From positions 1 through 8,499 of the forward strand of contig SYAB01000408.1 in NCBI GenBank assembly GCA_005787665.1: a stretch of 8,499 nt of DNA, read 5' to 3'. Both the position numbers and the translations under genes were made by a program. The stretch is from Actinomycetota bacterium (GTDB lineage: Bacteria > Actinomycetota > Actinomycetes > Mycobacteriales > Mycobacteriaceae). The notes under the pieces are model-generated. The model was not told where the DNA came from. It made no database searches and saw only the letters and a list, made by a program, of their open reading frames with translations. The number at the start of each line of letters is the position of its first letter. The first letter of the stretch is position 1. Positions 1 to 5,677 of the stretch are shown piece by piece.

Positions 1-185
1 GATCCACCCAGCCGGTGGCCGCCTACCCGGCGTCGGGGGACTCCGCGATGATCGCCGCCGCCGCGGCCAACGGCTGGGTGGATCGGCGGGGTGCCGCGGT
101 GGAATCGCTGATCGGCATCCGGAGAGCGGGGGCGGACATCGTGCTGACCTATTTCGCCGCCGAGGCCGCGGGCTGGCTGAGATGA
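1..185 (+). CDS. hemB: HemB (porphobilinogen synthase), C-terminal fragment
   Basis: This is the 3' end of a gene that starts outside the window; the reading frame begins at base 3 and ends at TGA 183-185. About 60 residues are visible. They carry the conserved HemB C-terminal pattern: VAAYPASGDSAM, then AANGWVDRR, then a helix containing ESLIGIRRAGADIVLTYFA. HemB condenses two 5-aminolevulinate molecules to porphobilinogen in the cytoplasm, an early step of haem, sirohaem and cobalamin synthesis. The active site lies upstream of the visible part, so metal type and catalytic lysines cannot be judged. The stop overlaps the next ATG (ATGA at 182-185), so the following membrane-protein gene is probably co-transcribed and translationally coupled. 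Identification rests on the C-terminal signature and is strong for so short a fragment. Confidence 0.9.
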   Translation, partial: STQPVAAYPASGDSAMIAAAAANGWVDRRGAAVESLIGIRRAGADIVLTYFAAEAAGWLR

Positions 186-604
186 CCACCCCGCCGCCCG
201 GCGCCCAGCCGACCCGCCCCGCCGATGTCGACACCGGCTTCTGGCTGTGGATCGCAGCCCTTCCGCTGATGATGACCGGCCAACTCGTCGACGCCTACAC
301 CGCGGCCCGGGCGGCCAACTCGATGCTGGTCTTCGCCGTCACCGCGGTGCTGACCGGCGTGATCGGCGGGTTAGTGCTGACCTTCCTGCTGCTGATGCGC
401 TCCGGGTACCGATGGACCCGCACGCTGCTGACCGCCGGTGGGGTCGCCACCATCATCTACACCATGATGAGCCTGGGTGGTACTCCGCGACCGCCGGTGG
501 CGGCGGTGGCCTTCGCGCTCACCGGCATTGTCGGTGCGGTGCTCATCGGCGGGGGGATCTTCCTGCTGCACCGGCCCGACTCGACTCGGTTCTTCGTCCG
601 CTGA
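182..604 (+). CDS. Four-helix membrane protein downstream of hemB
   Basis: A 140-residue hydrophobic protein of unknown function. A proline-rich cytosolic-looking N-terminus of about 18 residues (PPPGAQPTRP) precedes four likely membrane helices near residues 20-38, 48-71, 79-98 and 105-129, followed by a short polar tail ending RFFVR. No catalytic or metal-binding motif is visible. The ATG at 182 overlaps the hemB stop in ATGA, which decides the start and argues for expression from the hemB operon. It could be one of the small mycobacterial transmembrane families found after hemB, but I cannot match it to a named domain. That it is a real gene is well supported by the overlap, the coding-like composition and the helix pattern. 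Confidence 0.82.
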   Translation: MTTPPPGAQPTRPADVDTGFWLWIAALPLMMTGQLVDAYTAARAANSMLVFAVTAVLTGVIGGLVLTFLLLMRSGYRWTRTLLTAGGVATIIYTMMSLGGTPRPPVAAVAFALTGIVGAVLIGGGIFLLHRPDSTRFFVR

Positions 605-621
605 CCTACGCTGGCCGCAAC

Positions 622-1065
622 ATGGCTTCCCACGACCTCACGCCGATCGGCCGTCGCCCCGCCGCCGTCACCACCGCGGTATGGCTGCTCGCGCTCGGTG
701 GACTGCTGTTACTTGCCGGTGGTCTCATCGCGGCGACCATGAGCTTCGAGGCGCTGCGGCAGGCCGCGCCGCCGACCGTCTCCGACGCCGCGGTTGAGGA
801 GTACGCCCGGCTCTATCGCGGCGCCGGGATCCTGTTCGCCGTCGCCGGTGCCGCGCTGACGGTCTTCGCGCTGCGCTGCCGCGGGCGCAATCAGAGGGTG
901 CGCCGGGCGACGATGGCACTGGGGCTGGCGATCGTGGTGGTCGTGGCGGTGGCGGCGGTGTTCGCCGGCACCCATCTGCTGTCGCTGCTGAGCCTGCTTG
1001 CCATCATCGCCGGAACCCTGCTGTTGAGCCGGCCCGGCGTCGTCGAGTGGTACACCGGTGACTGA
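622..1065 (+). CDS. Four-helix membrane protein, unassigned
   Basis: A 147-residue protein with four probable membrane helices near residues 16-39, 66-85, 96-116 and 119-136. The loop at 40-65 is polar and possibly extracytoplasmic (SFEALRQAAPPTVSDAAVEE). A basic loop (RCRGRNQRVRR, about 85-95) probably faces the cytoplasm. No known domain is recognised. The frame is open from 247, but upstream of 604 that frame lies inside the preceding gene, so the ATG at 622 is the sensible start. No Shine-Dalgarno sequence precedes it. A TACGCT hexamer (607-612, fitting TAnnnT) sits 9 nt before the ATG, so a leaderless transcript starting here is possible but unproven. The 3' end overlaps the next gene by 8 nt (1058-1065). 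Confidence 0.75.
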   Translation: MASHDLTPIGRRPAAVTTAVWLLALGGLLLLAGGLIAATMSFEALRQAAPPTVSDAAVEEYARLYRGAGILFAVAGAALTVFALRCRGRNQRVRRATMALGLAIVVVVAVAAVFAGTHLLSLLSLLAIIAGTLLLSRPGVVEWYTGD

Positions 1066-1603
1066 GACACCGGTGAGTGAGGGTCGCGAACCGCTGTTCG
1101 CCGAGCAGGGCGCCAGTTGGTATTGGCTGTTGGCCGGCCCGGCGGCCGCCCTGGTGATGGTGTTCGTCCAGTACCGGGCCGGACTGGGTTTCCGTGCCTT
1201 CGTCCCGGCGCTGTTCCTGGTGATGGTGAGTGGATTCCTGGCCCTGCAGGTCAAAGCCGCCCGGGTCCACACCAGCGTGGAACTGACCTCCGAAACCCTG
1301 CGTGAGGGAACCGAGGTGTTGCCACTCGCGGAGATCCTGACGGTCTACCCCGAACCGGAGAACACCGTTCGGGCGGCCGGCTTCATGGACAAATGGCAGG
1401 GCCGGACGCTCGGGGACCGCTCGACCGGCCGGTTGGAGCAGTGGCAGACCGCTCGCGCCCTCGGCGAGATCAACGGTGTTCCGCGCGGGCGAACCCCGGT
1501 CGGGCTCAAACTCACCGGCGGGCGCTACGTGCAGGCCTGGGCGCGGGACCACGAGGGACTCCGCGCGGCGTTGAGCGACCTGGTCGGGGGCCCGCCCGCA
1601 TGA
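1058..1603 (+). CDS. Two-helix membrane protein with soluble C-terminal domain (Rv0513-like by position)
   Basis: A 181-residue protein. Two membrane helices (about 22-39, LLAGPAAALVMVFVQY; and 47-66, FVPALFLVMVSGFLALQV) form a hairpin, followed by a cytosolic domain of about 110 residues. That domain runs from a strand-rich start (VHTSVELTSETLREGTEVLPLAEI) to a C-terminal segment GGRYVQAWARDHEGLRAALSDL. A strand-rich part that ends in one helix after a helical hairpin resembles bacterial PH-like or DUF3093-type membrane proteins; this is an impression of topology, not a domain match. Length and position resemble M. tuberculosis Rv0513 (recalled as about 182 residues). The start is GTG at 1058, overlapping the previous stop (TGA 1063-1065). 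A GTG at 1073 is an alternative. It overlaps the next gene by 4 nt (ATGA 1600-1603). Confidence 0.8.
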   Translation: MTETPVSEGREPLFAEQGASWYWLLAGPAAALVMVFVQYRAGLGFRAFVPALFLVMVSGFLALQVKAARVHTSVELTSETLREGTEVLPLAEILTVYPEPENTVRAAGFMDKWQGRTLGDRSTGRLEQWQTARALGEINGVPRGRTPVGLKLTGGRYVQAWARDHEGLRAALSDLVGGPPA

Positions 1604-1851
1604 GGCATGCCGTGCAACTGCTGCTGGCCCTCGCGTCGGCTGCCGGTGCCGCACTGTGCTGGTCGGGGGTCCGGAGCCTGGTCGATGTGCCGCCCATCGC
1701 CGACGGTCAGCCGGCGACCGTCGCGGTGGTGTACGACCCACCGCTGATGCTGCTGGCCTGGCTGCTGGCCACCGCCGCGGGGGTCCTTGCCGTCTTGGGG
1801 TCGGCCGGGTTGCGCCGGGCGCGCAGACCCCTTGATACATATACCCCCTAG
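1600..1851 (+). CDS. Small two-helix membrane protein (Rv0514-like by position)
   Basis: An 83-residue protein with two hydrophobic helices (about 5-22, VQLLLALASAAGAALCW; and 47-69, DPPLMLLAWLLATAAGVLAVLG). Between them lies a polar loop of about 25 residues, probably extracytoplasmic, and the protein ends in a basic tail (LRRARR) that should lie in the cytoplasm. Function is unknown. The ATG at 1600 overlaps the preceding TGA in ATGA, so translation is probably coupled. The frame stays open upstream to 1393 but only inside the neighbouring gene. Its last codons (Asp-Thr-Tyr-Thr-Pro-stop) double as the promoter and operator DNA of the copper ATPase: the TAG stop at 1849-1851 is in the middle of the palindrome 1841-1857. 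It is probably the last gene of the hemB run. Confidence 0.75.
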   Translation: MRHAVQLLLALASAAGAALCWSGVRSLVDVPPIADGQPATVAVVYDPPLMLLAWLLATAAGVLAVLGSAGLRRARRPLDTYTP

Positions 1852-1857
1852 GGGTAT
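1841..1857. promoter_or_regulatory. CsoR/RicR-type copper operator before the Cu ATPase
   Basis: A perfect inverted repeat, ATACCCC-CTA-GGGGTAT, with 7-bp arms and a 3-bp centre. It contains TACCC-N5-GGGTA (1842-1856), the motif reported for the mycobacterial copper repressor RicR, and it fits the CsoR family in general. CsoR-family repressors leave such sites when they bind Cu(I), so the downstream exporter should be copper-induced. The palindrome overlaps AT-rich promoter-like DNA (GATACATATACC, 1834-1845); a TTGCGC at 1810-1815 could act as a weak -35. AGGGG (1850-1854), part of the right arm, is the only purine-rich stretch that could serve as ribosome binding site, 12 nt before the ATG at 1867. 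The repressor gene is not in this window. Confidence 0.85.
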
Positions 1858-1866
1858 CATCGGGTC

Positions 1867-3966
1867 ATGACCGAGACTGACCTGAAACTGACCGGGATGA
1901 GCTGCGCGTCCTGCGCTGCCCGGGTAGAGCGGGGATTGAACCGGATCGGCGGGGTGCACGCATCGGTGAACTTCGCCATCGAGCAGGCCCACGTCGAACA
2001 CGACCCGGAGGTGACCGCCGAGGATCTGCTGCGCAGCGTCGCGTCGGCCGGGTACCAGGCGACGGTGATCGACCACGCCCACGTCGGGCACGACGCGCAC
2101 ATGAGCCACGATGTGCCCGAGGAGCAATTACGGCCCAGGCTGATCGTCTCGGCGGCGCTGGCCGTCCCGGTGCTGCTGCTGTCGATGGTGATGCCCTGGC
2201 ACTTCCCTGGCTGGCAGCTTCTGGTCCTGGCGCTGACCGCACCGATCGTGGTGTGGGGTGGCGCGCCGTTCCATCGCGCGGCGCTGAACAGTGCCCGGCA
2301 CGGCTCGTCGACGATGGACACCCTGGTCTCGCTGGGCACGCTGGCCGCCTTCGGTTGGTCGGCCGTGATGGCGGCCGGCGGCGGGGGGCATGTCTACTTC
2401 GAGGTCGCCGCGGCGGTGACGGTCTTCCTGTTGGCGGGCCGCTACGCCGAGGCCCGGGCCAAGCGGTCGGCCGGGTCGGCCCTGCGGGCGCTGCTGTCGC
2501 TGGGGGCCAAGGAGGCCGCGGCGCTGCGTGACGGGCAGGAGGTGCGGATTGCGGCCGGCGACCTGGCGGTCGGCGACGTGCTGGTGGTGCGCCCGGGAGA
2601 GCGGGTCGCCACCGACGGTGTGGTGGTCGACGGCGCGTCGGCCCTGGACACCTCCGCGATGACCGGCGAGGCGGTGCCGGTCGACGTTCGGCCGGGTGAC
2701 GATGTGCTCGGGGGGTCGGTCAACACCTATGGCCGGCTCCTCGTCCGGGCGCGCCGGGTCGGCGCCGACACCCAGTTGGCGCGGATGGCCCGGATGGTTT
2801 CGGACGCGCAGAGCGGCAAGGCCGCCATTCAGCGCCTGGCCGATCGGGTGTCGGGGGTGTTCGTGCCGGCGGTCCTGGTGATCGCCGCGATCACACTGGC
2901 GGCGTGGCTGCTGACCGGACATACGGTCGCCGCGGCCTTCACCGCGGCCGTCGCGGTCCTGATCATCGCCTGCCCGTGCGCGCTCGGGCTGGCAACGCCC
3001 ACCGCGATCCTGGTCGGAACCGGCCGCGGCGCCCAGTTGGGCGTACTGATCAAGGAGCCACAGGTCCTCGAGACAGCCCGTGGCATCGACACGGTCGTGC
3101 TGGACAAGACGGGGACCATCACCACCGGTGCGATGAGTGTGGCCGGCGTCGAGGCCGCTCCCGGTGAGGACCCGGACGTCGTGCTGGCCCGGGCTGCCGC
3201 CGTGGAATCGGCCTCGGAGCATCCGGTGGCCGCGGCGATCGTGGCCGCAGCGCGCGCCGCGGGCCTGCCGGTCGCGGCGGTCACCGATTTCACCAACGAG
3301 CCGGGCATCGGCGTGCGCGGCGTGGTCGAGGGTGTGCCGGTCCGGGTGGCCCGCGCGGCGGGCGGCGACGGTCTCACCCGCGCCGCGGTCAGCTGGAACG
3401 GCCGCGAGCGCGGGGTGATCCGGTTTGTCGACGCCGTCAAGCCGACCAGTGCGGTGGCGATCGCCGAGTTGACGGCGATGGGCATCACGCCGATGCTGGT
3501 GACCGGGGATAACGATGCCGTTGCGCGCCGGGTGGCCGCCGAGGTGGGCATTGCCGCTGACGATGTTATCGCCGGGGTGCTGCCCGCGCAGAAGGCCGAC
3601 GTGATCGCGCGGTTGCAGGCCCGCGGCCGGCGGGTCGCGATGGTCGGTGACGGCGTCAACGACTCGGTGGCGCTGGCGACCGCCGATATCGGGATGGCGA
3701 TGGGTACGGGGACCGACGCCGCGATCGAGGCAGGCGACATCACCCTGGTCCGCGGCGATCTGCGAACCGTCCCGACCGCGCTGCGGTTGGCGTCACGCAC
3801 GCTGCGGATCATCAAGCAGAACCTGTTCTGGGCGTTCGGGTACAACGTCGCGGCGATCCCGCTGGCGGCGTTGGGGCTGCTCAACCCGATGATCGCCGGA
3901 GCGGCGATGGCGGTGTCCTCGGTGCTGGTCGTGGTCAACAGCCTCCGACTCAAGCGCTTCCGCTGA
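1867..3966 (+). CDS. copA: P1B-1 type Cu(I)-exporting ATPase (CopA/CtpA-CtpV family)
   Basis: A 699-residue inner-membrane pump that exports Cu(I) using ATP. The N-terminal heavy-metal domain (1-67) has GMSCASC with C13 and C16. A His-rich linker follows (H70, H72, H75, H78, H81). Core motifs are TGE at 266-268 (actuator), CPC at 369-371, DKTGT at 413-417 with phosphorylated D413, SEHP at 450-453 (ATP site) and GDGVND at 594-599. The full Cu(I) signature is present: CPC-x6-P (P378), N652-x6-YN(659-660)-x4-P665, and M681-x2-SS(684-685)-x5-N691. It is shorter than the mycobacterial CtpA, CtpB and CtpV proteins (about 750-770, from memory), mainly through a compact nucleotide-binding domain after residue 490. 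GDGVND is followed by SVAL rather than the usual APAL. ATG 1867 lies just after the copper operator and gives a complete metal-binding domain. Whether it is the orthologue of CtpA, CtpB or CtpV cannot be told here. Confidence 0.96.
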   Translation: MTETDLKLTGMSCASCAARVERGLNRIGGVHASVNFAIEQAHVEHDPEVTAEDLLRSVASAGYQATVIDHAHVGHDAHMSHDVPEEQLRPRLIVSAALAVPVLLLSMVMPWHFPGWQLLVLALTAPIVVWGGAPFHRAALNSARHGSSTMDTLVSLGTLAAFGWSAVMAAGGGGHVYFEVAAAVTVFLLAGRYAEARAKRSAGSALRALLSLGAKEAAALRDGQEVRIAAGDLAVGDVLVVRPGERVATDGVVVDGASALDTSAMTGEAVPVDVRPGDDVLGGSVNTYGRLLVRARRVGADTQLARMARMVSDAQSGKAAIQRLADRVSGVFVPAVLVIAAITLAAWLLTGHTVAAAFTAAVAVLIIACPCALGLATPTAILVGTGRGAQLGVLIKEPQVLETARGIDTVVLDKTGTITTGAMSVAGVEAAPGEDPDVVLARAAAVESASEHPVAAAIVAAARAAGLPVAAVTDFTNEPGIGVRGVVEGVPVRVARAAGGDGLTRAAVSWNGRERGVIRFVDAVKPTSAVAIAELTAMGITPMLVTGDNDAVARRVAAEVGIAADDVIAGVLPAQKADVIARLQARGRRVAMVGDGVNDSVALATADIGMAMGTGTDAAIEAGDITLVRGDLRTVPTALRLASRTLRIIKQNLFWAFGYNVAAIPLAALGLLNPMIAGAAMAVSSVLVVVNSLRLKRFR

Positions 3967-3975
3967 GCGGGCGCC

Positions 3976-4036
3976 CCGCGCCGTCCACCCCGCGCCGGCA
4001 CCTCCGCGCCGTCCACCCCGCGCCGGCACCTCCGCG
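3976..4036. repeat. 28-bp tandem repeat, 2.2 copies
   Basis: Two identical 28-bp units (3976-4003 and 4004-4031) are followed by the first 5 bases of a third (CCGCG, 4032-4036). Each unit holds CCGCGCCGTCCACC and CGCGCCGGCACCT. It begins 9 bases after the ATPase stop codon and runs straight into the hairpin at 4037. Perfect identity suggests a recent duplication and a possible length polymorphism. Function unknown. Confidence 0.9.
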
Positions 4037-4090
4037 AGATCGACGTCATGGCTGCCCTCCCGCGGCGAACCACGACCACGGCGTCGATCT
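4037..4090. repeat. 54-nt imperfect palindrome / long-stem hairpin
   Basis: AGATCGACG (4037-4045) is repeated in inverted form as CGTCGATCT (4082-4090). Extending inward, the arms 4037-4051 and 4076-4090 match at 13 of 15 positions; one of the two differences would be a T-G wobble in RNA. The loop is 24 nt (4052-4075). It lies 71-124 nt after the ATPase stop. No T-run follows, so this is not a classical intrinsic terminator. It may be a transcript-end structure or a REP-like dispersed palindrome. Confidence 0.7.
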
Positions 4091-4178
4091 GGCGGGCCGG
4101 GGGGCCCGGGGCCGACGGCGGGCCGATGGCCCGCGGGCCGTGACCCGATGGCGGGCCGATGGCGGAAGTCGGCGGGCC
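4091..4178. repeat. Cluster of four GGCGGGCC words with two GC hairpins
   Basis: GGCGGGCC occurs at 4091, 4117, 4150 and 4171; the copies at 4117 and 4150 extend to the identical GGCGGGCCGATGGC. Two compact hairpins are embedded: CGGGCC-GGGG-GGCCCG (4093-4108) and GCGGGCC-GAT-GGCCCGC (4118-4134, a perfect 7-bp stem with a 3-nt loop). Without U-tracts they are weak terminator candidates, though GC-rich actinobacteria often lack U-tracts. The rest of 3967-4218 holds no credible gene. Confidence 0.55.
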
Positions 4179-4202
4179 GGTCGCGGTACAAAAGACGAGA
4201 TC

Positions 4203-4217
4203 TGTAACACTGTTGCA
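4203..4217. promoter_or_regulatory. Near-palindromic operator-like site before the oxygenase gene
   Basis: TGTAACA-C-TGTTGCA is an inverted repeat with 7-bp arms and a single mismatch (6 of 7 pairs), directly before the ATG at 4219. It overlaps TAACAC (4205-4210), which could be a -10 element for a leaderless start at 4219. The TetR protein encoded two genes' length downstream is the obvious candidate ligand, giving autoregulation; this is inference from position and symmetry only. Confidence 0.5.
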
Positions 4218-4218
4218 C

Positions 4219-5097
4219 ATGACCGAGCTCGACCAGACCCCCGACCGCATCGAAGCCCGGCCGGACGCGCTGCCGCTGGGCCCCGACTCGTTGGTGTGGC
4301 AGTACTTCGGCGATCGCCGGATCGCGCTGATCGGACCGCGGCCCGCCGTGCTGCAAAACATGCTGGCCGAACTCGGTCAGGGCGTGGTGGACCACTCGGT
4401 GTTCTTCGCCGACACCGCGGCCCGGATCAAGCGTTCACTGCCGCCGATCTACCGGACGGTCTACGGCAGCGAAGCGGATAACGCCGGGCCGATGGTCCGG
4501 GAGTTCCACACCACCATCAAGGGGGAGATGCCCGCCGAGTTCGGCGGTCACCGCTACCACGCGCTGGACCCCGACACCTACTTCTGGGCGCATGCCACCT
4601 TCTTCGACCAGGTGCTCTACTTCACCGACACCTTCGTCCGCAGGCTCTCCCGTGCCGAGAAGGAGCAGATGTACCTCGAGTCCAAGACCTGGTATCGCCG
4701 CTACGGGGTCAGTGATCGCCCGATGCCGGCCGACTACGCCGCCTTCGAACGCTACTGGGATCACATGATCAACGACGTGCTGGTCGCCCACCGCACGGCC
4801 AAGTACGGCATCGGTTACGTCACCAAGGGCTTTCCCCGCCCCAAGGGCGTCTCGCCGCTGGCGTGGAAGCTCGTGGCGCCGGTGTTCAATCCGCTGGCCG
4901 CCTTCCTGACCACCGGGGGCATGCCGCCACGTACCCGCGAGGTGCTCGGGCTGCCCTGGGACGAACGCCGGGAGCGCCGCTATCAGCGTTTCGCCGCACT
5001 GTGTCGAACCCGTGTGGTGAATCGGCTCTGGGATCTCGTGCCGATGACGTACCGCTATGTGCCCTATGCCCGGGAGGGCTTCGCCCGTCATGGCTGA
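4219..5097 (+). CDS. MpaB/DUF2236 family putative haem-dependent oxygenase
   Basis: A 292-residue soluble, mainly helical protein of the DUF2236 family (ER-bound oxygenase MpaB / rubber oxygenase Lcp catalytic region). The family pattern is seen in order: a nucleus W27[28 protein letters not shown] with H97; [18 protein letters not shown] with W123 and H125; and [16 protein letters not shown] (179-194). Characterised members (Lcp, fungal MpaB) act on long hydrophobic carbon chains, and Lcp holds haem b through a conserved histidine. Substrate is unknown here, and cofactor binding is inferred from the family. No signal peptide is visible, so it should be cytoplasmic. ATG 4219 is preferred over the in-frame ATG at 4159, because the latter would place the GC-repeat DNA and the operator-like palindrome inside the coding region. 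The gene overlaps the TetR gene by 8 nt, so the two are coupled. Confidence 0.88.
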   Translation: MTELDQTPDRIEARPDALPLGPDSLVWQYFGDRRIALIGPRPAVLQNMLAELGQGVVDHSVFFADTAARIKRSLPPIYRTVYGSEADNAGPMVREFHTTIKGEMPAEFGGHRYHALDPDTYFWAHATFFDQVLYFTDTFVRRLSRAEKEQMYLESKTWYRRYGVSDRPMPADYAAFERYWDHMINDVLVAHRTAKYGIGYVTKGFPRPKGVSPLAWKLVAPVFNPLAAFLTTGGMPPRTREVLGLPWDERRERRYQRFAALCRTRVVNRLWDLVPMTYRYVPYAREGFARHG

Positions 5098-5677
5098 CGC
5101 TGCCGTGCAGACGATCCTCGACGCCGCGCTCGCCGAGTTCGACCGCCATGGCATCCGCAAGGTCGCCCTCGACGACGTCGCGCGCCGCGCCGGTGTCAGC
5201 CGCACCACCATCTACCGGCGGTTCGCCAACCGCGAGGATCTGGTGGCGGCGGTGATGGACCGGGAGAACGCCCGGCTGTTCGCCGATATCGCCGACGAGC
5301 TCACAGCTGCCCGGCCCCAGTCGAACTACTACGTCGAGGCATTCACCGCGGCGATCCTGCGAACCCGCCGCCACCGCGTGCTGGGTCAGATGATCGCCGA
5401 CGAGCCGGCGCTGACCCTCGCCCTGGCCCAGCGGCACTACCAGGCTGCGGTGGCCCGGATCGAGGGGGCCCTGCAGGTCGTCTTCCCGGCCGGATTCGCC
5501 GAACGGATCGGGCCGCGGGCCGTCCACGAGCTGGCCGACACCACCTGGCGCTACGCGATGATGGCGCTGCTGCTGCCGAGCGCGGAGCCGGTCGTCACCG
5601 CCGACCAGATCCGGACTTTCGCCACCAGGCACTACCTGCCCAGCCTGCCCGAGGCGCTGCGGGCGGTGCCGGTCTAG
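5090..5677 (+). CDS. TetR/AcrR family transcriptional regulator
   Basis: A 195-residue TetR repressor. The N-terminal DNA-binding domain (about 5-50) contains the helix-turn-helix [18 protein letters not shown] (28-45) followed by NREDLV, a highly typical TetR signature. The remaining all-helical part (about 55-195) would be the ligand-binding and dimerisation domain; its ligand is unknown. ATG 5090 overlaps the stop of the oxygenase gene (TGA 5095-5097). It has GGGAGGG at 5072-5078 as a ribosome binding site 11 nt upstream and places the helix-turn-helix at the usual distance from the N-terminus. An in-frame ATG at 5057 would add 11 residues without such a site. Co-expression with the MpaB-like gene suggests it senses that enzyme's substrate or product and controls the palindrome at 4203-4217. 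The stop TAG (5675-5677) overlaps the convergent gene's stop. Confidence 0.92.
   Translation: MADAAVQTILDAALAEFDRHGIRKVALDDVARRAGVSRTTIYRRFANREDLVAAVMDRENARLFADIADELTAARPQSNYYVEAFTAAILRTRRHRVLGQMIADEPALTLALAQRHYQAAVARIEGALQVVFPAGFAERIGPRAVHELADTTWRYAMMALLLPSAEPVVTADQIRTFATRHYLPSLPEALRAVPV

Noticed and set aside
247..621. Upstream extension of the second membrane-protein gene
   Set aside because: This part overlaps the first membrane-protein gene in another frame and encodes Arg/His-rich sequence without membrane helices.
1004..1840. Long minus-strand open frames opposite the small membrane proteins
   Set aside because: They are composition-driven antisense frames rich in Arg/Pro/Gly with no recognisable domain, while the plus strand shows overlapping starts and stops and clear membrane helices.
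3976..4036. CRISPR array
   Set aside because: The 28-bp units are directly adjacent with no variable spacers, and no cas genes are present.
4159..4218. Longer start for the MpaB-like protein
   Set aside because: It would code through the GC repeat and the operator-like palindrome. The family homology and promoter-like DNA favour ATG 4219.
3967..4218. tRNA or other classical RNA gene in the 252-bp interval
   Set aside because: No cloverleaf, CCA end or anticodon-arm pattern was seen; only repeats and hairpins.
2829..4361. A 510-residue minus-strand open frame opposite the copper ATPase
   Set aside because: It is low-complexity Arg/Ala/Ser/Thr/Pro sequence with no domain, antisense to the fully motif-complete ATPase; typical GC-rich shadow. 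A GGGAGGG before an internal ATG (4049) was considered but downstream sequence is still antisense shadow.
5057..5089. Longer start for the TetR protein
   Set aside because: It adds 11 residues not expected before the helix-turn-helix and lacks a ribosome binding site; ATG 5090 has GGGAGGG upstream.
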